This document shows, piece after piece, positions 1 through 5,550 of a DNA stretch of 6,109 bases (position 1 is its first letter; each line of letters opens with the position of its first letter). The notes under the pieces were generated by a model. It searched no databases and had not been told where the DNA came from. It saw only the letters and a program-made list of their open reading frames with translations. This stretch comes from Bacteroidales bacterium (GTDB lineage Bacteria > Bacteroidota > Bacteroidia > Bacteroidales > UBA7960): NCBI GenBank assembly GCA_003554665.1, contig PWGY01000058.1, positions 1 to 6,109 on the forward strand, read 5' to 3'. The position numbers and the translations under genes are program-made.

Positions 1-83
1 ACGCCCCCCGCTACCAGGTACACCAAAAAGGGGAAGGCATGCGCATAAGAATTGAGCACAATCAGTTGCTACCAACTCCCTGA
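1..83 (+). CDS. C-terminal end of a probable curlin-type amyloid subunit (partial)
   Basis: Reading from base 3 there is an open frame of 26 codons that enters from the left edge and stops at TGA 81-83. The visible tail contains V-H-Q-K-G-E-G-M-R-I-R-I-E-H-N-Q, with the Q-x-G and alternating hydrophobic/polar pattern of a curlin repeat (Q-x-G-x2-N-x-[AI]-x-[IV]-x-Q). The other two + frames stop at about positions 46 and 52. Curlin subunits are secreted through CsgG and polymerise into extracellular amyloid fibres. The gene lies 81 bp upstream of a csgH-like gene, where a csgA/csgB-type gene would be expected. Only one degenerate repeat is visible, so the identity rests on context plus this pattern; it could be another secreted protein. 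Confidence 0.45.
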   Translation, partial: APRYQVHQKGEGMRIRIEHNQLLPTP

Positions 84-164
84 CCTGTATTGCGAATAAC
101 CACTGCCGGGTCACCCCCAACACACAACCTGACCCATGCACGACCCGGTTTAACCCCAAAAGTC

Positions 165-611
165 ATGAAACATTTTGTACGTATCGTAAAGGAAAAAGCC
201 GGGATGGGTTGGCCGGGCAAAGCTGTCGTAGCATTCCCGGTGGTGCTGCTTTTCTCCATAACAATGTTTGCAGATGAGCCATACACCGCCCGCATCGACA
301 AGGTTGAAAAGGACCACATGCATACCTTTACCGGAATCTTCGAAAACCACATGGATCAAGCCATAAACGCCCGGTATAGCATGGAGCTGATCAGGGTAAG
401 GCATGATGCATCGGGCCGGTCCGTGACAACCCAAAGAGGAACCTTCCAAACCGGTGCAGGAGAAATAACCTCGTTGTCGCAGGTAAGTGTGAATGTTGAG
501 GAGGGTGATTCTTATGTAATTATACTGAAAATCTACACAAACAGTCAGTTGTTGTGCCGGGATTCCTTATGGGCCGGCCCCCCATTTGAAACCATGAACC
601 GGAATCCCTGA
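165..611 (+). CDS. csgH: CsgH-like curli chaperone, periplasmic
   Basis: Encodes 148 residues from ATG 165. CsgH-family proteins are small periplasmic immunoglobulin-like beta-sandwich chaperones that bind curlin and stop it forming amyloid before export. A signal peptide is visible: basic residues, then a hydrophobic core at about 19-34 (AVVAFPVVLLFSIT), with probable cleavage after Ala36. The mature part is about 110 residues, the usual size of a CsgH domain. It has the family pattern of an early A-R-I-D strand, a central R-H-D-A-S-G-R-S-V-T-T-Q-R-G stretch (79-92) resembling the K-x-G-x-S-G-x-S-x-x-x-Q-x-G core, and an acidic G-E then alternating beta strands. A single Cys131 sits near the end. 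An ATG at 90 opens the same frame, but its N-terminus reads as non-coding. An internal ATG at 204 would give a shorter, equally plausible signal peptide. No promoter was found in the 81-bp gap upstream, so co-transcription with the curlin-like gene is likely. Confidence 0.72.
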   Translation: MKHFVRIVKEKAGMGWPGKAVVAFPVVLLFSITMFADEPYTARIDKVEKDHMHTFTGIFENHMDQAINARYSMELIRVRHDASGRSVTTQRGTFQTGAGEITSLSQVSVNVEEGDSYVIILKIYTNSQLLCRDSLWAGPPFETMNRNP

Positions 612-786
612 ACAAAAACCCCAGGCTCCCGCCTCTTGATCTTTCCCTCCATTCTACCTGCAGAAGCCGTAAAACACTCAAAGAGAACCTCTCATCAATT
701 AAAGCCAGCATCCTCCCGGCAAATCAATCAATATTTCCTGACTTATCCCCTTTCCGTTTTCAGGAAACCTCCCACGCCAATTTACT

Positions 787-858
787 GTTGCCCTATTCCG
801 GACAACCTTTGTCTGATCAACCTGCCCGATAGCAAACAAATGTCCGGAATAGGGCAAC
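787..858. repeat. Perfect 18-bp inverted repeat, 36-nt spacer
   Basis: The left arm GTTGCCCTATTCCGGACA (787-804) is the exact reverse complement of the right arm at 841-858. After a 3-nt bulge (805-807) the stem can continue with TTTGT (808-812) paired to ACAAA (836-840), making a long hairpin in either strand. No T-run follows on either side, so it does not look like a standard intrinsic terminator. It could end or protect the csgH transcript, or be a small palindromic mobile repeat. The symmetry is directly visible; the function is not. Confidence 0.85.
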
Positions 859-863
859 TTCTG

Positions 864-894
864 TTTGGCATGATGAATCCGCATTATACAGTTG
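864..894 (+). promoter_or_regulatory. Candidate Bacteroidota promoter for csgG
   Basis: TTTG (864-867), 19 nt, then TACAGTTG (887-894). The -7 box matches the Bacteroidota consensus TAnnTTTG at all but one of its fixed positions, and the TTTG -33 box and spacing are ideal. It begins six bases after the hairpin and would give a leader of roughly 170 nt before csgG. No better match lies closer to the gene. The imperfect -7 box keeps confidence modest. Confidence 0.35.
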
Positions 895-1018
895 ATCCAC
901 ACGATATGTGAGTTGGCAGGTGACCAATAACGGGCAAGCCATCAGCCCCAAAACCCTTAATCAAAACACCCCTAAATATTTGACCTTCAATTTCTTAACC
1001 CCATTGGCACAAATTTAG

Positions 1019-1041
1019 CTCTGACATTACACAAATCAGAG
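1019..1041. repeat. Short dyad CTCTGA-N11-TCAGAG in the csgG leader
   Basis: CTCTGA (1019-1024) and TCAGAG (1036-1041) are a perfect 6-bp inverted pair with 17-bp centre-to-centre spacing, 32 bp before the csgG start. It could be an operator half-site pair or a small hairpin in the mRNA leader. Six-base dyads also arise by chance. Confidence 0.3.
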
Positions 1042-1073
1042 ATCAATCATCCCGAAATAAAATTGAAACACAT

Positions 1074-2474
1074 ATGGCAATGAATCAATTTCCCCGCTTA
1101 ATACCTAAAACGGCTGTTTTGCTTTTCCTGATTCTGACATCCTGTGCCTCAGGATTCAAACAACCCATGCAGCCTGCCGAACCCAGGCTGGGGGCCTATT
1201 CGGGCGTTCACAGCAAAATGAAAGATTTGCCCGCACCCCAGGAGAAAATAGTGGCTGCCGTTTACATGTTCAGAGACCAGACCGGACAGTACAAGCCATC
1301 GGAAACGGGTGCCAGCTGGTCCACTGCTGTTACCCAAGGGGCTACCTCCGTATTGTTAAAGTCGCTGGAAGAATCCGGTTGGTTCACCCCAATCGAGAGA
1401 GAGGGCCTGTCTAACCTGCTCAACGAAAGACGAATTATCCGGTCAAGCCGCGAGCAATACGAGTTTGAAAGGGGTAACCAGCAGCCAGGCATTGTTATGC
1501 CCCCGTTGCTTTTCGGCGGCATAACCCTTGAAGGCGGGATCATCTCCTACGAATCGAACCTGGTGACCGGAGGCGCAGGCCTGAGATATTTTGGTGCCGG
1601 AGCCTCAGGCGAATACCGTGAAAACAATGTAACCATCTACCTCCGCGCGGTCTCCACCAGCAACGGCCGCATCCTCAAAACCGTGCATACCTCCAAGACC
1701 ATTCTTTCCCAAAAAGTAAGTGCCGGGCTCTTCCGCTTTGTTTCGCTGAAACAGCTGCTGGAAGCGGAAGCCGGCTACACCTTCAATGAGCCCTCTCACC
1801 TGGCGGTTCAGGGAGCCATTGACAAGGCGGTGTATGCATTGATCATCGAGGGGATCCTGGACGGGTTGTGGACCGTGGCCGACGAAAAAGACCTGGATCA
1901 CCCCTCCATACAAGCCTACCAGGAGGAAAAAGAAGCCAATTATCAAACAGATTATTTTGGTTTCCTCACCAGGGAGGACATCCGGAAAAGGGCGGCCGTA
2001 GGTGTCGGCACATCGATGAACTTATATGATGGGGACTATGGTGGGTCAAAGGCAATGCCCGGCGCCAGCCTCTCTCTCGGGCTTATGCAGGACCGGCCGC
2101 TCTCGCTGAACCTGTCAATGGGGGCAGGACGGGTGGAAGCCGTGGATATTTTCCACGCCAATTTTCTGTTTGCCGGCCTGGATGCCAAATACCGGCTACT
2201 TAACAAGCATGTGCAGGGAAGCCCTTATCTTACGGCAGGGGCAGGGTTGCTCTATCATACCGACGATTACCGCCTTGACCACATGGTTGACCGATCTATC
2301 CCGTTTGTAAAACTGGAGGCGGGATATGAATGGCTCAGGGGGGAACGAAGCGGTCTGTTTATGGGAGTTTCTGTACAGCAATTACTGGACGACAACATCG
2401 ACGGACTTGTTCATGGCCGCTATAACGACCGGATATGGTCACTTTCTTTGGGTTACCGGTTCTACTTTTTCTAA
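1074..2474 (+). CDS. csgG: CsgG curli secretion channel lipoprotein with C-terminal barrel-like extension
   Basis: A 466-residue homologue of CsgG, the oligomeric outer-membrane lipoprotein pore that exports curlin. A lipoprotein signal ends in L-T-S-C (lipid-bearing Cys24). Residues about 50-267 are the CsgG domain, with conserved blocks KIVAAVYMFRDQTGQYKP (58-75), STAVTQGAT (83-91), EREGLSNLLNERRIIR (108-123), EGGIISYESN (153-162), RYFGAGA (171-177) and TSKTIL (206-211). The constriction loop, Y-P-A-S-N-F in E. coli, reads S-E-T-G-A-S-W (76-82). The E. coli protein is about 277 residues. Here residues about 305-466 add an extension with eight amphipathic beta stretches and a final R-F-Y-F-F, typical of outer-membrane barrels. 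ATG 1074 is chosen because the signal peptide starts there; ATG 1080 is nearly as good. The downstream lipoprotein gene starts 67 bp later and is probably in the same operon. No acidic residues directly follow Cys24, as fits an outer-membrane pore not sent to the cell surface. Confidence 0.95.
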   Translation: MAMNQFPRLIPKTAVLLFLILTSCASGFKQPMQPAEPRLGAYSGVHSKMKDLPAPQEKIVAAVYMFRDQTGQYKPSETGASWSTAVTQGATSVLLKSLEESGWFTPIEREGLSNLLNERRIIRSSREQYEFERGNQQPGIVMPPLLFGGITLEGGIISYESNLVTGGAGLRYFGAGASGEYRENNVTIYLRAVSTSNGRILKTVHTSKTILSQKVSAGLFRFVSLKQLLEAEAGYTFNEPSHLAVQGAIDKAVYALIIEGILDGLWTVADEKDLDHPSIQAYQEEKEANYQTDYFGFLTREDIRKRAAVGVGTSMNLYDGDYGGSKAMPGASLSLGLMQDRPLSLNLSMGAGRVEAVDIFHANFLFAGLDAKYRLLNKHVQGSPYLTAGAGLLYHTDDYRLDHMVDRSIPFVKLEAGYEWLRGERSGLFMGVSVQQLLDDNIDGLVHGRYNDRIWSLSLGYRFYFF

Positions 2475-2485
2475 ACCAACAAACC

Positions 2486-2545
2486 ATGTTCAACAAAATC
2501 ATTGAAACAAGCCTGATTGTATCATTAAAAAATAAAAGACCGTGA
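2486..2545 (+). CDS. Possible 19-codon leader ORF coupled to the next gene
   Basis: An ATG-started frame encodes MFNKIIETSLIVSLKNKRP, and its TGA stop (2543-2545) overlaps the GTG start (2542-2544) of the lipoprotein gene in a GTGA arrangement. Such overlaps are a classic layout for translational coupling and could help a GTG start lacking a Shine-Dalgarno sequence. The peptide has no recognisable motif and a frame this short can occur by chance, so this is a weak call. Confidence 0.2.
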   Translation: MFNKIIETSLIVSLKNKRP

Positions 2546-4065
2546 AACACTTTTCAATATTTCGCATGATCACCCTGCTGCTGATCGTTTTGCTAACCGC
2601 CCGCTGCTCAGAAGAAAAAATTGACTTCAAAGGAAGCGGCAACATCAAGGGAGAGGTGGTGAGTGAGCCGGATATGACTCCCATACCAAACGCTGAGGTC
2701 ACCACCAATCCGCCCTCACACATCGTCATGACAGACAGTGCAGGGCAGTTCATCCTGGAAGATGTGGAAATAGGTGAGTATAATGTAATTGCCAAAAAAA
2801 GGGATTACTTTACTTCCAGCGTATCCATTAATGTAGCCATGAATGCCACCACCCATGTCATGGTCAAGCTGAACGAACGGTTTACTGACCAGGATCTGCC
2901 ACGTTTCACCTCAGACTTCTATCCGGGGCCCAACGAAAAAGATGTGTCTGTAAATGTAACTTTCAGCTGGAAAGTGACCCAGGCCTCTGATTCAATCTCT
3001 TATACCCTCCGCCTGTTTGAAGCCGGAACACCCGAAGAAGTAGTTGTGGAAAACATCACGGATACTTTTGCCCTGGTAACCGGGCTGAAATACAGCACAA
3101 GCTACCTCTGGCAGCTTACTGCAAAGAACCCGGCCGGAGAAAGGAACACCGAAATGCGTTCTTTTACCACCCGAAAATTCCCCGACGACTACATCCTGTA
3201 TGCCAAGCGAGCCGATGGGGTATCCCAGCTGTTCATCAGAGACATGCAGCACGAGGAAAGCATACAGCTGACCCACGGCAGCCATCACAACTGGCAACCT
3301 GTGTCCAATGCACAACAGAACCGGGTGGCTTTCCTGTCCACACGCGATATCACTCCACAACTCTATACCATGAAACCGGATGGAACGGGCGTCAGGAAAG
3401 TCACCAGTATCGCCACCGGGGGATATTATAATAAAGGGGTCGGTTTCTCCTGGCTGCCCAACGGCGAGCAGCTGGTTTTTTCCTCATACAACAGATTATT
3501 TGTGGTCAACCACGATGGCTCAGGTCTGAGGCAGCTTACATCCATTGATACCGGGCGGCATTTCAGGGAAGTGGACTGGAGTCCGACCAACGACCGCATC
3601 GCGGCCCTTACCCTGGGAGAAGATCGCTATGATGCAGAGATCCTGGTGATGAATACCAACGGATCGAACCAACAGGTATTGGTAGGCGACAAAACAGGAG
3701 CCCTGGGTGGTCCGGCCTTTTCACTGGATGGCAAAGAGCTTGTTTATACTTATGACGCCTCAGACACCCAGTCCGACGTCGGGCGTCAGCTCAACGCGAG
3801 AATTTTCAAATACAGCTTCCAGACGGGTGAAACCGTGGATCTGTCAGAACGAAAACCCCATGGCACCAACGACCTCTACCCACGTTTCAGCCCCGACGGA
3901 GCCAAGATCGTGTTTATCAACAGCAGAAACACCCCGGGCTCCCGGCAGAACCTCTATATCATGCGCACCGACAGCATCCAGTACGACCACCGGCAGTTGC
4001 TGGTGGAAGACGTGGAATCAGCCAACTGGGCAAAAAAGATCATGGACGGCCTGCCGGGAGAGTAA
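2542..4065 (+). CDS. Lipoprotein: CarboxypepD_reg-like, FN3-like and TolB/PD40 propeller domains
   Basis: A 507-residue predicted lipoprotein. Hydrophobic segment 9-20 precedes Cys22 in L-T-A-R-C; Arg at -1 is unusual for a lipobox. The following S-E-E-K resembles the acidic lipoprotein export signal that sends Bacteroidota lipoproteins to the surface. Residues 33-110 resemble a carboxypeptidase-regulatory-like beta-sandwich (G-x-V... P-I-P-N-A-E-V, D-S-A-G-Q-F-I-L, G-E-Y-N-V). Residues about 119-211 look like an FN3 domain (P-x-x-x-x-F-S-W, T-S-Y-L-W-Q-L). Residues about 215-496 contain PD40/TolB-type propeller repeats: WLPNGEQLVF (304-313), WSPTNDRIA (346-354), FSLDGKELVY (393-402), FSPDGAKIVF (449-458), alternating with D-G-T-G-V-R-K-V-T and D-G-S-G-L-R-Q-L-T turns. 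No enzymatic residues are evident; a binding or scaffold role is likely. The GTG start is preferred because ATG 2566 would lose the basic n-region (K2, R8). Downstream of csgG in probable operon, it may assist curli assembly or anchoring. Its 3' end overlaps the convergent kinase gene. Confidence 0.85.
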   Translation: MKHFSIFRMITLLLIVLLTARCSEEKIDFKGSGNIKGEVVSEPDMTPIPNAEVTTNPPSHIVMTDSAGQFILEDVEIGEYNVIAKKRDYFTSSVSINVAMNATTHVMVKLNERFTDQDLPRFTSDFYPGPNEKDVSVNVTFSWKVTQASDSISYTLRLFEAGTPEEVVVENITDTFALVTGLKYSTSYLWQLTAKNPAGERNTEMRSFTTRKFPDDYILYAKRADGVSQLFIRDMQHEESIQLTHGSHHNWQPVSNAQQNRVAFLSTRDITPQLYTMKPDGTGVRKVTSIATGGYYNKGVGFSWLPNGEQLVFSSYNRLFVVNHDGSGLRQLTSIDTGRHFREVDWSPTNDRIAALTLGEDRYDAEILVMNTNGSNQQVLVGDKTGALGGPAFSLDGKELVYTYDASDTQSDVGRQLNARIFKYSFQTGETVDLSERKPHGTNDLYPRFSPDGAKIVFINSRNTPGSRQNLYIMRTDSIQYDHRQLLVEDVESANWAKKIMDGLPGE

Positions 4066-5260
4066 AGAAAAAACAACTTCCTTTGCCTTGTTCGCTGGTA
4101 ATGTTTAAACGACTGTCATGGCGGGCAACGTATTCACGACACAGCAAGAGCCCCAGGCCGGTACCGTATTCGTTGGCGGTACCGGCAGTTATCGTACTAA
4201 ACACCCCATCCCGGATCTCTTTCAAGGTATTGGGACACATACCTACCCCGTCATCCTCCACTGCGATGGTCACAAGCGATCCCTGCCTGAAGGCCCTGCA
4301 CCTGACCTGTCCGCCGGCATGCGAAAACTTGACAGCATTGTGCAGCAAATTCCGGAGAATGATCTGCAACATGGGCTTGTCAGCTTCCACGCTTATATCA
4401 TGGTCGGTATCACATTGGAAGCTGATCTCTTTGTCTTTGGCCGGTGCCTTCAGGGACGCTTTGACTTCACGGAACAATTGATCAAGCACGATTTTTTCAG
4501 GCCGAAATGCGATGGACCCGGTCTGTGACCGCGCCCACTCAAGCAAATGATCCAGCAAGGCATGGGTTGATTCTGATTGCTGGTGAATAATCCCGGCTAT
4601 TTCTCTGACTTTGTCCGGTGAAAAATCGTCCGGGTTGTTCATTAACAGATCCGAAAACCCAATAATGCTGTTGAAAGGGTTTTTAAGATCGTGGGCAATC
4701 ACCGAGAACAGCTTGTTCTTGGTTTCGTTCAAACGTTTAAGTTCATCCCTTTGGGCACTGATTTTCCTTGTGCGCTCCTCCACTTTTTCTTCAAGCTGGC
4801 GGCTGCGCTCAAGCAACAGCCGGTAGGGTACACTTTCGCCACGTCCGATGTCTTTATCCGGCTGAGACCAGTGTCCGTGAGCCAGCTTCCAGTAACCGTT
4901 CTCTCTGACCATAATGGCAGTGGTTCTGTTATCAGGGCAAGACACCTCCTGCACCTCATTGTGCAATTCAATATCCATGGTAAGCATCAGCAAGGCCACA
5001 TCTTTGGAAACCTCGTAAACCTCTTTGGATTTAACCTTGTAGGAAATGGGTTCGGGCGCCTGTGAGAACTCCCTGCGTAGTGTGGAAATTGTTGTATGAC
5101 CAGCAAATGAGACTTCATCTATCCCGGTGCCAAACATGGTGATTACCTCGGTAAAGTAACCGGTCATCTCACTCCACCGGCGATTGGTATAGGCATTGTA
5201 ATAGTTAAAATACGCTTCGAGGATCTCCTTACGAAGATCCGGATCCGTGACCTTTCTCAT
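4040..5260 (-). CDS. Soluble sensor histidine kinase with N-terminal SnoaL/NTF2-like domain
   Basis: A 406-residue protein with no signal peptide or membrane segment, so probably cytoplasmic. Residues about 8-135 resemble a SnoaL/NTF2-like alpha+beta cone, ending in the typical G-Y-W-K-L-A-H-G-H-W-S (122-132); this fold binds small ligands or mediates oligomerisation. A charged coiled coil (about 148-183) leads to a HisKA domain with H-box FSVIAHDLKNPFNSIIGFSDLL split at H190 (phosphoacceptor; 185-206). The HATPase_c domain has an N box LRNLLHNAVKFS (302-313, N304 and N308), G1 VEDDGVGM (334-341) and G2 YGTGLGLLL (365-373). All key residues are present, so it should be active. The ATG at 5258-5260 is the first start after an in-frame stop 15 bases upstream. 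The TGA at 4040-4042 lies inside the convergent lipoprotein gene (26-bp overlap). No response regulator is adjacent in the window, so its partner is unknown. Confidence 0.93.
   Translation of the reverse strand: MRKVTDPDLRKEILEAYFNYYNAYTNRRWSEMTGYFTEVITMFGTGIDEVSFAGHTTISTLRREFSQAPEPISYKVKSKEVYEVSKDVALLMLTMDIELHNEVQEVSCPDNRTTAIMVRENGYWKLAHGHWSQPDKDIGRGESVPYRLLLERSRQLEEKVEERTRKISAQRDELKRLNETKNKLFSVIAHDLKNPFNSIIGFSDLLMNNPDDFSPDKVREIAGIIHQQSESTHALLDHLLEWARSQTGSIAFRPEKIVLDQLFREVKASLKAPAKDKEISFQCDTDHDISVEADKPMLQIILRNLLHNAVKFSHAGGQVRCRAFRQGSLVTIAVEDDGVGMCPNTLKEIRDGVFSTITAGTANEYGTGLGLLLCREYVARHDSRLNITSEQGKGSCFFFTLPAGRP
4157..4186. repeat. 10-bp perfect inverted repeat inside the kinase gene
   Basis: GCCGGTACCG (4157-4166) and CGGTACCGGC (4177-4186) flank a 10-nt spacer. 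The arms encode the A-G-T and G-T-G turns of the ATP-lid/G2 region (codons for residues about 359-368), so protein repetition plus codon choice may explain it. It lies about 100 bp upstream of the lipoprotein stop on the opposite strand's side of the overlap and could form a stable GC hairpin in either transcript. Confidence 0.5.
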
Positions 5261-5316
5261 GAATGTTAAAACTTATACGATCGGGTGGCTTAAGTGTTAA
5301 TTTTTCAGGTAAACCG

Positions 5317-5345
5317 GAAATATAGGGGGTAACTTGTCTGCAAAA
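5317..5345 (-). promoter_or_regulatory. Weak candidate promoter for the histidine kinase gene
   Basis: Read on the minus strand: TTTTG (5345-5341), 16 nt, TATATTTC (5324-5317). The -7 box differs from TAnnTTTG only in its last base, but the spacing is shorter than the usual 17-23 nt. It would leave a leader of roughly 50 nt before the ATG at 5260. TAAGTTTT, nearer the start, is another imperfect -7 match but has no -33 partner. Confidence 0.25.
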
Positions 5346-5469
5346 ATAAATAATTTTCCCTCAACACAAAACTTATCCGATAATGACATGCCTGCATGGG
5401 AGCAATATAAATACATATCCATATTACAAAACACCAGCTCGCCGGCCGAATGCATTTATTCCCCGAACA

Positions 5470-5501
5470 AACATTTTCATACCCTAACCCACAAAAATGT
5501 T
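5470..5501. repeat. Dyad AACATTTT-N16-AAAATGTT upstream of the right-hand promoter
   Basis: AACATTTT (5470-5477) and AAAATGTT (5494-5501) form a perfect 8-bp inverted pair whose right arm runs into the -33 TTG (5500-5502) of the promoter at 5500-5529. The position suits an operator, but the region is AT-rich and such dyads are easy to find by chance. Confidence 0.3.
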
Positions 5502-5529
5502 GTCCAAAAAAAAGAAAGGCGTATTTTTG
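5500..5529 (+). promoter_or_regulatory. Bacteroidota-type promoter for the 5551 gene
   Basis: TTG (5500-5502), exactly 19 nt, then TATTTTTG (5522-5529). This is a full match to the Bacteroidota primary sigma consensus (TTG, 17-23 nt, TAnnTTTG). Transcription would start near 5535, giving a short A-rich leader of roughly 16 nt before ATG 5551, with no Shine-Dalgarno sequence, as is usual in this phylum. Confidence 0.75.
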
Positions 5530-5550
5530 TAAAAACCAAAAAACAGCCTT

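Larger units (their letters stand above)
612..1073. other. Non-coding gap between csgH and csgG
   Basis: This stretch of 462 bases has no convincing gene. The frame open from TTG 636 to 911 gives a Pro/Ser-rich peptide with no signal peptide or recognisable motif, and the 18-bp inverted repeat lies inside it, so I treat it as chance. No CsgE-like or CsgF-like peptide was found. It holds a long hairpin (787-858), a candidate promoter just after it (864-894), and an AT-rich leader with a short dyad (1019-1041) before csgG. This suggests csgG starts its own transcription unit, separate from curlin-csgH. Confidence 0.6.

Noticed and set aside
90..164. N-terminal extension of csgH from the ATG at 90
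   Set aside because: The added residues are Pro/Thr/His-rich and precede the signal peptide, which fits a start at 165 or 204 better.
787..858. Inverted repeat as a classic intrinsic terminator
   Set aside because: The loop is 36 nt and no T-run follows the stem on either strand.
636..911. Open frame with a TTG start between csgH and csgG
   Set aside because: No motif, signal peptide or coding-like composition; it spans the 18-bp inverted repeat and is explained as chance.
975..982. AATATTTG as a -7 box close to csgG
   Set aside because: The first consensus T is missing and there is no TTG at the right distance upstream.
3707..4108. + strand frame overlapping the end of the propeller lipoprotein gene
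   Set aside because: It is a shifted-frame shadow of the lipoprotein gene, with no features of its own.
4083..5065. Several + strand frames opposite the histidine kinase gene
   Set aside because: They are antisense to a kinase with all catalytic motifs intact and show no recognisable domain.
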